Shown piece by piece: positions 15,783 to 23,735 of a stretch of DNA of 64,000 nt. The translations under genes were made by a program, and so were the position numbers. Each line of letters opens with the position of its first letter. Within the stretch, counting starts at the first letter, position 1. Source of the stretch: Caballeronia humi (lineage in GTDB: Bacteria > Pseudomonadota > Gammaproteobacteria > Burkholderiales > Burkholderiaceae); contig NZ_FCNW02000009.1 of NCBI RefSeq assembly GCF_001544475.1, positions 62,001-126,000 on the forward strand, given 5' to 3'. A model generated the notes under the pieces. That model did no database searches. It was not told where the DNA came from and worked only from the letters and a program-made list of their open reading frames with translations.

Positions 15783-16790
15783 ATGAGTCAACTTTTCCTG
15801 CCGCGCCTGACGCTCGCCGATCTGCGCATCGAGCCCGGCTTGCCGACCGTCGTCTCGCCGGCCGCGGGCGCCGGTCTGTCGCTCGATGAAGCGGCGCCGC
15901 TCTTGCGCGCGATCGTCGGCGACACGCTCGAACGCGCGGGCGGCGTGCTGTTCACCGGCTTTCGCGTCGAATCGATCGATGCATTCCAGCAGTTCGCCGG
16001 CTCGTTCGGGCATCCGCTGATCGGCTACGAATTCGCATCGACGCCGCGCAGCCAGGTCGAAGGCGCCGTCTACACCTCGACGGAATATCCGCCGCATCGC
16101 TCGATCCCGCTGCACAACGAGCAGTCGTACACGCGCGAATGGCCGTTGCGCATCTGGTTCCACTGCGCGCTTGCCGCGCGCTCGGGCGGCGCGACGCCGA
16201 TCGCCGACAGCCGCGCGATCTACCGCGCGCTCGATCCTGCGCTCGTCGCACGCTTTGCGAAGCGCGAACTGCTCTACGTGCGCAACTTCGGGCAAGGGCT
16301 CGATTTGCCGTGGCAGCAGGCGTTCGGCTCGGACGATCCGCGCGAGGTCGAGCGCATCTGCGTGGCGCGCGGTATCGATTGCGAATGGCGCGAGAGCGAC
16401 GACGGCGAGCTTTTGCTGCGCACGCAGGAGCGGTGTCAGGCGGTCGCGCGCCATCCGACGACGGGCGACATGGTGTGGTTCAACCAGGCGAATCTGTTTC
16501 ACCTGTCGGCGCTCGACGAGGACATGCAGGAAGCGCTCGTCGACGCGGTCGGTCTGGAGAACGTGCCGCGCAACGTCTTCTACTGCGACGGCGCGCCGAT
16601 CGAAGCCGATGCGCTCGCCGAGATCCGCGGCGTGCTGGATCAGCAGCGCATCGTGTTCCCGTGGCTGACGGGCGACGTGCTGATGCTCGACAACATGCTG
16701 ACCGCCCATGCGCGCGATCCGTTCGAAGGGCCGCGCAAGGTCGTCGTCGCGATGGCGCAAAGCTACAGCGAGCGGACGGCGCAACGATGA
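15783..16790 (+). CDS. orbG: TauD/TfdA-type Fe(II)/2-oxoglutarate dioxygenase (putative Asp beta-hydroxylase)
   Basis: The 335-residue protein has the TauD fold signatures. A His-Asn-Glu ferrous iron motif lies in RSIPLHNEQSYT (about residue 111), a distal His in LDNMLTAHARDPFEG (about residue 309), and the 2-oxoglutarate-binding Arg is likely in GPRKVVVAM. It is related to the SyrP/OrbG group that beta-hydroxylates aspartate while it is bound to an NRPS carrier, which fits the Asp-specific module of the neighbouring NRPS. The end overlaps the ATPase gene start (ATGA). The substrate assignment is inference from the cluster and module order. Confidence 0.88.
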   Translation: MSQLFLPRLTLADLRIEPGLPTVVSPAAGAGLSLDEAAPLLRAIVGDTLERAGGVLFTGFRVESIDAFQQFAGSFGHPLIGYEFASTPRSQVEGAVYTSTEYPPHRSIPLHNEQSYTREWPLRIWFHCALAARSGGATPIADSRAIYRALDPALVARFAKRELLYVRNFGQGLDLPWQQAFGSDDPREVERICVARGIDCEWRESDDGELLLRTQERCQAVARHPTTGDMVWFNQANLFHLSALDEDMQEALVDAVGLENVPRNVFYCDGAPIEADALAEIRGVLDQQRIVFPWLTGDVLMLDNMLTAHARDPFEGPRKVVVAMAQSYSERTAQR

Positions 16791-17620
16791 CGAAGACGGT
16801 TGGAGCGGCGCTGACGGCGCGCTCGCTGACGGTCGGGTATCGCGACAACGTCGTGCTCGATGGCCTCGATCTGCAGATCGGCGCGGGCCGTATCACCGCG
16901 CTGTGCGGGCCGAACGGCTGCGGCAAGAGCACGCTCTTGCGCACGCTTGCCGGGCTGCAGCCCGCGCGCTCGGGCGAAATCGAAGTGAACGGCGCGCCGA
17001 TCGGCACGTTTCGGCGGCGCGCGCTGGCCCGCACGCTCACGATGCTCGCGCAGTTCAACCAGATTCCGGCGGGCCTGACGGTGCGTGAGCTGGTGGCATA
17101 CGGCCGCTATGCGCACGGCGGCTGGCTGCGCGGCTTGACGCACACGGACCACGAAGCGATCGACGAAGCGCTGGAAACGAGCGGCCTCGCCGACGACGCC
17201 GCGCGCGACGTCGCCGCGCTCTCGGGCGGCGAGCGTCAGCGCGCGTGGATCGCGATGGCGCTCGCGCAGCAGGCGCCGATCGTCCTGCTCGACGAGCCGA
17301 CGACTTATCTCGACATCCATCATCAGCTCGACATCCTGCGCGAGTTGCGGCGCTTGAATCGAGAGCGCGGGCTGACGATCGTGTGGGTGCTGCACGACCT
17401 GAACCAGGCCGCCGCCTACAGCGATGAAATCGTGCTGATGCGCGCGGGACGCGTGATCGCGCACGGCGTGCCCGACGCGATGCTCGATCCGCAGCATCTG
17501 TTCGAGACCTTCGGCGTGCCGATGCTCAAGATCGCGCATCCGCAGACGGGCGCGCCGATGTGCGTTCCGGCTTACGATCATGTGCACCCCGTGCGCGCGA
17601 AGAAGGATATCGCCGCATGA
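16787..17620 (+). CDS. orbC: Ferric-siderophore ABC transporter ATPase (FhuC-like)
   Basis: The 277-residue protein is a complete ABC ATPase. Walker A is GPNGCGKST (about residues 41-49), the signature is LSGGERQRAWIAMA, Walker B with the catalytic Glu is IVLLDEPTTYLD, and the H-loop is in WVLHDLNQAA. It belongs to the FhuC/FecE/BtuD group. Start and stop overlap both neighbours (ATGA on each side), so translation is coupled to the hydroxylase and permease genes. It would energise import of the iron-loaded siderophore across the inner membrane with the permease and binding protein. Confidence 0.93.
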   Translation: MTKTVGAALTARSLTVGYRDNVVLDGLDLQIGAGRITALCGPNGCGKSTLLRTLAGLQPARSGEIEVNGAPIGTFRRRALARTLTMLAQFNQIPAGLTVRELVAYGRYAHGGWLRGLTHTDHEAIDEALETSGLADDAARDVAALSGGERQRAWIAMALAQQAPIVLLDEPTTYLDIHHQLDILRELRRLNRERGLTIVWVLHDLNQAAAYSDEIVLMRAGRVIAHGVPDAMLDPQHLFETFGVPMLKIAHPQTGAPMCVPAYDHVHPVRAKKDIAA

Positions 17621-19716
17621 CGACGCTCGCAGCCCGCAAGCGCATGCGTCGCGCATCGTCGAACGTGGGCGGGGCCGCGCAGGATCGCGTCGGCGTGATC
17701 GGCGCGGCGCTCGTCGCGTTGATCGTGGCGGTTGCCGCGATGCGCCTCGCGCCGGAATTGCGCGCGTGGCTCGCCGCGCCGTCCGGCACCGACGCCGCGC
17801 AACTCGCGGGTATCTTTCTCTTCGATCTCGACGCGCCGCGCGTCGTGGCGGCGCTCGTCGCGGGCGGCTGCCTGTCGGTCGCGGGGACGCTCTTTCAGGC
17901 GCTCACGCGCAACCCGCTCGCGTCGCCCGACCTGCTCGGCATCACGGGCGGCGCGCAACTCGGCCTCGTCGTCGCGATGATCGTGCCGTCGCTCGTGGGG
18001 GCGGCGTCGGTGCCGCTCCTTTTCCTGTGCGGGCTCGCGGCGGCGGCGTGTGTTGCGGCGGCCGCTGGCGGCTGGCGCGCGACGCCGCTGCGGCTGGTGC
18101 TCGCCGGCAGCGTCTCTATGCTGCTTTTCTCCGCGATCACGACGCTCTTGCTTGCCTTCTTCGAGCAGACCGTGGTCGGCGCGTCGCTGTGGGCCAGCGG
18201 CAGCCTGTACCAGCCGGGCGCGCCCGGGCTCATGACCGCGCTCGGCTGGCTCGCGGCGCCGCTCGTCGCGTTGCCTTTCGTGATTCGTCCGCTCGATCCG
18301 CTCGCCCTCGGCGACGATGCCGCCGCCGCTGCCGGCGTGCGCGTCGACGCGACGCGGCTCGCTGCGATGACCGTCGCCGTCGGCTTCGCGAGCGTCGCGG
18401 TGAGTATCGCGGGGCCGCTGTCGTATGTCGGATTGATCGCGCCGAACCTGCTGCGCCAGATGCGCGGCGCGAAGGCGTCGAAGCTCGGAGCGCTCGTGCC
18501 GTTGTCGGCACTGGCAGGCGGCGCGCTCGTGCTCGTCACCGACAGCGCCGTGCTCGCCCTCGACCTGGATTCGACACTCTCGACCGGCGTCGCGATCGCT
18601 TTTCTCGGCACGCCGCTGATGCTCGCGATGATCCGAAGCGGCGCCGCGTGGTCCGGCGTGCTGCACGCGGGGCCGGAGCGGTCGACAGCGGGCGGCGGTA
18701 CGCGAATCGTGCGCGCGATGTCGGCGTTGCCGTGGCCGGTCATCGCGTTGATCCTGTTTGTTGCGGGCGCGGCGATACTGGCGCTGGGCGCATCGTTCGG
18801 TCCGACCTGGCTCGGGCCTGAGCGCTGGCTGGCCGTGCTGCATCATCGCGACGACATCGGCCGGATGCTGCTCGATCTGCGCGTACCGCGATTGCTCTGC
18901 GCGCTGCTCGCGGGCGCGCTGCTCGCGGCGAGCGGCGTGCTGATGCAGAGCATCGTGCGCAATCCGCTCGCCGGACCCGAAGTGCTGGGCGTGACGCAGG
19001 GCGCCGGACTCGCGACGCTCGCCGTGCTGATGATCTGGCCGCTCGCCGGTCACGCGATCCTCGGCGCGGCGGCGCTCGCGGGCGGCGGGGCGACGCTCGT
19101 GCTCACGCTGCTTTTGAACCGGAGGCATCAATATGCGCCGCTCGCGGTGGCGTTGACGGGCATCGTTATCGGGACGTTGTGGACGACGCTCGCGCAATGG
19201 CTCATCACACAGCAGAGCGTGCAGCCCGCGCGGTTCGTCGTGTGGCTGATCGGCGGCACGTATGGACGCAGTTGGGGCGAGGTCGCGATGATTTTGCCGT
19301 GGTGCGCGCTGGCGTTGCCGGTCTTCGCGCTGCTCGCGCGTCCTTTGGATCTGCTCGCGCTAGGCGACGATCAGGCCGTCGCGCTCGGCTTGCCGATCGG
19401 CGTGCTGCGGCCGCTGGTGCTGACAATCGCGACGCTTGCCGCGTGCGCGGCCGTTGCGGCGGTGGGGCCGGTGGGCTTTATCGGGCTGATGGCGCCGCAT
19501 CTCGCGACGATGCTCGGCGCGCGCACGCATGGCACGCGGTTGTGGCTTGCTGCGGCGCTCGGGGCGCTTGTGCTGGCGGCGGCGGATGTCGCGGCGCGCA
19601 CGCTGCTTGCGCCGAGGGAAATCCCGGCGGGCGTGCTGACTGCGCTGATCGGAGCACCGTATCTGCTGGCGCTTTTGATCGTGCAGACGCGGCGTGAGAA
19701 GCGGAGCGCAAGGTGA
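17617..19716 (+). CDS. orbD: Ferric-siderophore ABC permease, FhuB-like fused double permease
   Basis: The 699-residue protein is two FecCD/BtuC-type permeases in one chain, as in FhuB. The halves show matching motifs: RNPLASPDLLGITGGAQLG and RNPLAGPEVLGVTQGAGLA early in each half, and GPLSYVGLIAPNLLRQ and GPVGFIGLMAPHLATML near each end, where the ATPase docks. About 20 membrane helices are expected. It would import the ferric siderophore together with the ATPase and the periplasmic binding protein encoded three genes further on. The start overlaps the ATPase stop, and its TGA overlaps the next gene. Confidence 0.93.
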   Translation: MTTLAARKRMRRASSNVGGAAQDRVGVIGAALVALIVAVAAMRLAPELRAWLAAPSGTDAAQLAGIFLFDLDAPRVVAALVAGGCLSVAGTLFQALTRNPLASPDLLGITGGAQLGLVVAMIVPSLVGAASVPLLFLCGLAAAACVAAAAGGWRATPLRLVLAGSVSMLLFSAITTLLLAFFEQTVVGASLWASGSLYQPGAPGLMTALGWLAAPLVALPFVIRPLDPLALGDDAAAAAGVRVDATRLAAMTVAVGFASVAVSIAGPLSYVGLIAPNLLRQMRGAKASKLGALVPLSALAGGALVLVTDSAVLALDLDSTLSTGVAIAFLGTPLMLAMIRSGAAWSGVLHAGPERSTAGGGTRIVRAMSALPWPVIALILFVAGAAILALGASFGPTWLGPERWLAVLHHRDDIGRMLLDLRVPRLLCALLAGALLAASGVLMQSIVRNPLAGPEVLGVTQGAGLATLAVLMIWPLAGHAILGAAALAGGGATLVLTLLLNRRHQYAPLAVALTGIVIGTLWTTLAQWLITQQSVQPARFVVWLIGGTYGRSWGEVAMILPWCALALPVFALLARPLDLLALGDDQAVALGLPIGVLRPLVLTIATLAACAAVAAVGPVGFIGLMAPHLATMLGARTHGTRLWLAAALGALVLAAADVAARTLLAPREIPAGVLTALIGAPYLLALLIVQTRREKRSAR

Positions 19717-20681
19717 TGGCGGGAGCTCGGGATGCTGGTCGCGCGGCGGTTGGTGCTAACTCGATGCATGTTGCACAAGCGACTGATGTTGCAGACGCCA
19801 CGCAAACCGCTGTCGCGACGCAGCACGCTGATCAAAAGCAAGGCGCTGACGCAACGCAACCTGCTCACGCAACGCAGACCGCTAACGCAACGCGGACCGC
19901 TAGCGTCTTAGCTTCGCCGCAAAGAAACAAGCCTCAATGCTTCGCCTCATTCGCCCCTGATGCGCTAAAGCCGTATCTGGAAAACGTATGGCTTGGGCCG
20001 CCCGAAGACACTGACGCCATCCCCTTATCCTCACTAGCCGATCACCGCGCCGCGATACTCGACGCAATGACCAACGTCTACGGTGGTGACTCAGAACTGC
20101 ATGCGCGCGCGCTGTTATCGCAATGGAGCAAGTACTACTTCGGCCTTGCTGCCCCGGCAGGCGTCGTCGCGGCCCGGCTGTTACGCCGCACCCTCGACAT
20201 GTCTCCCGCGCGCACGCAACTGGTACTGCGCGCAGGCATGCCCGCTGCGCTCTATTTTGCAGAAAACGCGCTACGTCCCCCCTCCGATGATCCCGCGCTT
20301 CGCTACGCCGGACTCCTCGATCATCTGCACGCCGTGATCGACATGCTTGCAAGCATGGCGCGCATCGCGCCGCGCGTGCTGTGGAGCAATGCGGGCAACC
20401 TGCTCGACTACGTGTTCGAGCAAACCACCCCGAACCCGCCCGACGATGACGCCGCCTGGCTCTTCGCCTCCACCAGCCCGGATGGCGAGCCCAATCCGCT
20501 GCGCATGCCGTTGCGCGACATGACGCCGCGATCGGCCCTGCTGCCGAGCCCGTTTCGCGCGCGCCGCGTGTGCTGCGTGCGCTATGAAATTCCAGGAGAG
20601 ACACAACTGTGCGCAAGCTGCCCCCTACTGCTGACGATGAGCGACGACGACCTCGCGCTTCAGGACGCAATCCATCGATGA
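19716..20681 (+). CDS. orbF: FhuF-like ferric-siderophore reductase with N-terminal hexapeptide repeat
   Basis: The 321-residue protein matches the FhuF-type siderophore-iron reductase layout. The C-terminal [2Fe-2S] cysteine motif is [20 protein letters not shown] (adjacent Cys pair then Cys-x2-Cys), after a helical domain with [16 protein letters not shown]. It releases iron from the imported siderophore in the cytoplasm. The first about 60 residues are unusual: seven A-x-A-T-Q-x hexapeptides (residues 20-61) encoded by 18-bp repeats. The start overlaps the permease stop; the GTG at 19713 is an alternative start. The last codons overlap the binding-protein start (ATGA). Confidence 0.88.
   Translation: MAGARDAGRAAVGANSMHVAQATDVADATQTAVATQHADQKQGADATQPAHATQTANATRTASVLASPQRNKPQCFASFAPDALKPYLENVWLGPPEDTDAIPLSSLADHRAAILDAMTNVYGGDSELHARALLSQWSKYYFGLAAPAGVVAARLLRRTLDMSPARTQLVLRAGMPAALYFAENALRPPSDDPALRYAGLLDHLHAVIDMLASMARIAPRVLWSNAGNLLDYVFEQTTPNPPDDDAAWLFASTSPDGEPNPLRMPLRDMTPRSALLPSPFRARRVCCVRYEIPGETQLCASCPLLLTMSDDDLALQDAIHR
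19773..19898 (+). repeat. Seven 18-bp units encoding A-x-A-T-Q-x hexapeptides
   Basis: Units start at 19773, 19791, 19809, 19827, 19845, 19863 and 19881, all 18 bp and in frame. They encode [36 protein letters not shown] and ANATRT. The last three share the DNA core ACGCAACGC, so they are the youngest. The unit at 19827 is the most diverged. Confidence 0.85.
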
Positions 20682-21646
20682 GGGCAACGACCGCAGCCGT
20701 GCTCACGTGCATGACGTTCGCGAGCAACGCGGTGGAAGCGGCCCAACCGACGTGCGGCCCGCTCGCCACCAATCCGACCGTTTCCCAGTACAGCCACAAG
20801 ATGACGGTGAAGCCGAAGCGCGTCGTCGTGCTCGAATTCATGTTTGCCGAGGACCTCGCCGCGCTCGACATGACGCCGGTCGGCTTGGTCGACCCCGAGT
20901 ACTACGCCGGCTGGATCGGCTACGACAGCGCGCGCTTTGCGGGCGTCCCCGAAGTCGGCACGCGCCAGGAGCCGAGCCTCGAAGCAATCGCGTCGACGCG
21001 GCCGGACCTGATCGTCGGGGTCGGTTACCGCCATGCGCCGATCTTCGACGCGCTCGACCGCATCGCGCCGACCGTGCTGTTCCAGTTCAGCCCGGATGTC
21101 GAAAAGGGCGGCGTGGAGGAGACGCAGCTCGACTGGACGCGCACGATCTTCCGCACGATCGGCTGCCTGACGGGTCGCGAGGACGCGACGCAAGCGGTCG
21201 AGGCGAAGCTCGACGCGGGTCTCGCCCGCGATGCCGCGCGTCTTGCAGCGGCAGGCCGCAGCGGTACGCAGTTCGCGTTGCTGCAGGAACTCGGCTTGCC
21301 TGACCGCTATTGGGCCTACACGGGCAACAGCACGGCAGCGGGCGTGGCGCGGGCGCTGGGCGTCGAACTGTGGCCATCGAAACCGACGCGCGAAGGCACC
21401 ATCTATCTGACGTCGGCGGATTTCCTGAAGAAGCCGGAGGTGTCGGTGCTTTTCGTGACCGCGACGGGCGCGAACGTCCCGATCGATACGAAGCTCGATT
21501 CGCCGGTCTGGCGATTCGTGCCGGCAAAGCGGGAAGGGCGCGTGTCGCTGATCGAGCCGAATATCTGGGGCTTTGGCGGCCCGATGTCGGCGTTGCGGCT
21601 GGGAGATATGATTACTGAAAAGCTGTTGGCGCTGCCGAAGCCGTAG
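20678..21646 (+). CDS. orbB: Periplasmic ferric-siderophore binding protein (FhuD/FecB-like)
   Basis: The 322-residue precursor starts [20 protein letters not shown], a signal peptide with cleavage likely near VEAAQ. The mature part is a class III periplasmic-binding (TroA-fold) domain: [24 protein letters not shown] and [22 protein letters not shown], with the long linking helix following [13 protein letters not shown]. It captures the ferric siderophore and delivers it to the permease. The ATG at 20678 overlaps the FhuF-like stop (ATGA); longer in-frame starts would bury the signal peptide. It is the last gene of the transport operon, followed by a bidirectional terminator. Confidence 0.9.
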   Translation: MRATTAAVLTCMTFASNAVEAAQPTCGPLATNPTVSQYSHKMTVKPKRVVVLEFMFAEDLAALDMTPVGLVDPEYYAGWIGYDSARFAGVPEVGTRQEPSLEAIASTRPDLIVGVGYRHAPIFDALDRIAPTVLFQFSPDVEKGGVEETQLDWTRTIFRTIGCLTGREDATQAVEAKLDAGLARDAARLAAAGRSGTQFALLQELGLPDRYWAYTGNSTAAGVARALGVELWPSKPTREGTIYLTSADFLKKPEVSVLFVTATGANVPIDTKLDSPVWRFVPAKREGRVSLIEPNIWGFGGPMSALRLGDMITEKLLALPKP

Positions 21647-21696
21647 CGCTCAACATCTCGCGCAATCGTCGATAAAGAATGCCCTCATGCAAGCAA

Positions 21697-21722
21697 AACG
21701 GCCGCTTCTCGAAGCGGCCGTT
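21697..21722. terminator. Bidirectional terminator between orbB and orbE
   Basis: AACGGCCGCTT (21697-21707) and AAGCGGCCGTT (21712-21722) form a perfect 11-bp stem with a CTCG loop between two convergent genes, 51 bp after the orbB stop and 6 bp after the exporter stop. On the minus strand it is followed by TTTTGCTT, a moderate T tract. Confidence 0.85.
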
Positions 21723-21728
21723 CCTTGC

Positions 21729-23489
21729 TCACCCCACCGTTTCATTCCCCGCGGGCTCCGCAATCCTGAGCGCAGCCCTTGCCCCCTGCGTCTCGCTCAC
21801 GATGCTCCCGTTCTCCAGCTTGAGCACCCGGTCGGCGAGAGGAAAGTACCTATCATCGTGCGTAATCACCACCACCGACTTGCCGCGCCCGCGCAGCTCC
21901 GGCAATAACTGCTCATAGAAAACCGCCTTGAACGCAGGGTCCTGATCGGCTGCCCACTCATCGAAGAGATAAAACGGCCGGTCCTCCAGATACGCGATCA
22001 CGAGCGCAAGCCGCTTCCTTTGCCCCGTCGATAAAGCGCGCGTCGAGAACGCGCCGTCCACCACTTGCACCTTGTGATCGAGCGCGAGTTTGGCCACGAG
22101 CGCATTCGCCCGCGCATCGGCCTGCGCACGCGACGGATCGTTCGGATCGACGATCCCGAGCAACGCATCGAACAGATGGAAGTCGTTGAAGACCGCCGTA
22201 AAACGCTGCCGATACGCCGCGCGTCCATTCGTGCCGACCGGCTGCCCATCGACTTCGATCACGCCGCCTTCCGGCTCGTAAAGCCCCGTCAGCACTTTCG
22301 CCAGCGTCGTCTTGCCGCTGCCGTTCCCGCCGACGATGAACACGAGCTCACCCGGCGCGAACGTCAGATCGACAGGTCCGATGCGGAACATGCGCTCGTC
22401 GCGCTCGTGGAAATACGAGTGCGTGACGCCGCGCAGCGCAAGCGTCGAAAACGTCGCGTGCGATGCGCTGTCGGCCGGCGGCGGCGCGCTCGGCATGCCG
22501 CCGAACTCCGCCATCACCTTCTCGATCCGGTCGAGCGAGACGCGCGCTGCATTGACGGTCGGCAGGTTGTTCAGGAGGCCGTCGAGCGGCACCAGCATGA
22601 ACAGGAACACGACCACGTATCCCGCGGCGGCGGAGGCATCGGCGCGCACGCCGAGCGTCGGCCAGAACGCCGCCGCGCCGAGGAACATATAGAACAGGAA
22701 GATGATCCAGCCGACCCCGACCGCATAAGCACTGAACGCACGCCGCCGATGATCACGCACCTCGCCGATCGCGGTGCCGAGCTGGCCATCGACGAATTGC
22801 CGCGCGCGTGCCTGATGCAGCTTCAGTTCCTTTGCGCCCGCAAAGAGCGCGCCGAGATACCCGAAGAGCTTGTCCTGTGATTTGCCGGCGGCTTCGAGCG
22901 CGGCGATAGCGCGCTTGTCGCCGGTGTGATAGCCGAGCGAGCCCGTCACGATCGCGGCGAGTGCGAGCACGCACACCGGCCACGACAACCACGCGAGATA
23001 CCCCAGGCAGCCGAACACGATCGAGCCATGCATCACGATGTTGGGCAGCGCGAAGAACAGCATCGAGACGTTGGTGGCATCGTCGGTCAGCACGGACTGC
23101 ACGGGCGCGGCGCCAATGCGCTCGACATCGCGCAACTCCGCCGACGCGACGCGTCGCGCGACGTGCTCGCGCAACTGCGCCATCGTGTCCTGCGAGAGGC
23201 GCGCGAAGAGCACGCCGGAGAGCACGCGCGTCGCGAGCGCGACGACCGCGCAAAGACCGAAGCGCCACGCAAGCGACGTATCGGCGAGCGACGGCTGCGA
23301 GAGCGCGCGGTTGAGCGTCGCGACGAGCATCACGCTCGCGATGCCGTTCAGCACGCACGCGACGAGCGCAAGCGCGAACGCGCCGCGAGAACGCTTGAGC
23401 AAGGCGAGGATAAGGCGCGCGGCAGGCTTCTGCTGTGCAGCGGTGTCGGGTGAGGACGGGGCGTCGTAACGCTCGTTGGCAACGGTCAT
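21729..23489 (-). CDS. orbE: Siderophore peptide export ABC transporter (PvdE-like)
   Basis: The 586-residue protein is a half-size ABC exporter. An N-terminal membrane domain of six helices (LILALLKRSRGAFALALVAC onward) is followed by an ATPase domain with Walker A VGGNGSGKTTL (about residue 390), signature ALSTGQRKRLALV and Walker B RPFYLFDEWAADQDP, ending in the H-loop region VVITHDDRYF. The Trp/Ala/Asp after Walker B (DEWAADQDP) is typical of the PvdE/SyrD-type cyclic or siderophore peptide exporters. It probably moves the precursor into the periplasm. The ATG at 23489 gives the usual length; a longer frame exists to 23618 but adds a poorly coding leader. It is divergent from the NRPS gene. 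Confidence 0.9.
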   Translation of the reverse strand: MTVANERYDAPSSPDTAAQQKPAARLILALLKRSRGAFALALVACVLNGIASVMLVATLNRALSQPSLADTSLAWRFGLCAVVALATRVLSGVLFARLSQDTMAQLREHVARRVASAELRDVERIGAAPVQSVLTDDATNVSMLFFALPNIVMHGSIVFGCLGYLAWLSWPVCVLALAAIVTGSLGYHTGDKRAIAALEAAGKSQDKLFGYLGALFAGAKELKLHQARARQFVDGQLGTAIGEVRDHRRRAFSAYAVGVGWIIFLFYMFLGAAAFWPTLGVRADASAAAGYVVVFLFMLVPLDGLLNNLPTVNAARVSLDRIEKVMAEFGGMPSAPPPADSASHATFSTLALRGVTHSYFHERDERMFRIGPVDLTFAPGELVFIVGGNGSGKTTLAKVLTGLYEPEGGVIEVDGQPVGTNGRAAYRQRFTAVFNDFHLFDALLGIVDPNDPSRAQADARANALVAKLALDHKVQVVDGAFSTRALSTGQRKRLALVIAYLEDRPFYLFDEWAADQDPAFKAVFYEQLLPELRGRGKSVVVITHDDRYFPLADRVLKLENGSIVSETQGARAALRIAEPAGNETVG

Positions 23490-23642
23490 CGGCAATGGGT
23501 CACAGAAAGATAAAGACTCGGGCGCGGAATGCGCCTCCTGATCTTTAGACGGATGGGAACACGAAATATTTAGCATCTTGCACCGGAGACGGGCGGTCGG
23601 GCCCTGAGAGCGTCCCACGCCTAAGAGAAATGCACCAAAGGC

Positions 23643-23669
23643 GGTAAAAATTCTTTAGCGCGGTTCGTC
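23643..23669 (+). promoter_or_regulatory. OrbS/PvdS-type promoter of the NRPS operon
   Basis: GGTAAAAAT (23643-23651) and CGTC (23666-23669) repeat the promoter seen at 15438-15464 with the same 23-bp start-to-start spacing. Transcription would begin near 23676, which makes the in-frame ATG at 23676 essentially leaderless and supports the ATG at 23736 as the real NRPS start. Confidence 0.7.
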
Positions 23670-23735
23670 ATCCCAATGAAGCCGCAATTCCTGCGGCCCC
23701 GCGATTGGCCGAAGCGGCCAGCCCCGAAGGATTTC

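Noticed and set aside
17578..19197. Long minus-strand frame across the double permease
   Set aside because: Arg/Glu/His-rich antisense shadow of the permease gene with no recognisable motif.
23676..23735. Upstream ATG of the first NRPS
   Set aside because: It lies at the predicted transcription start and has no ribosome-binding site, while 23736 has GAAGGA.
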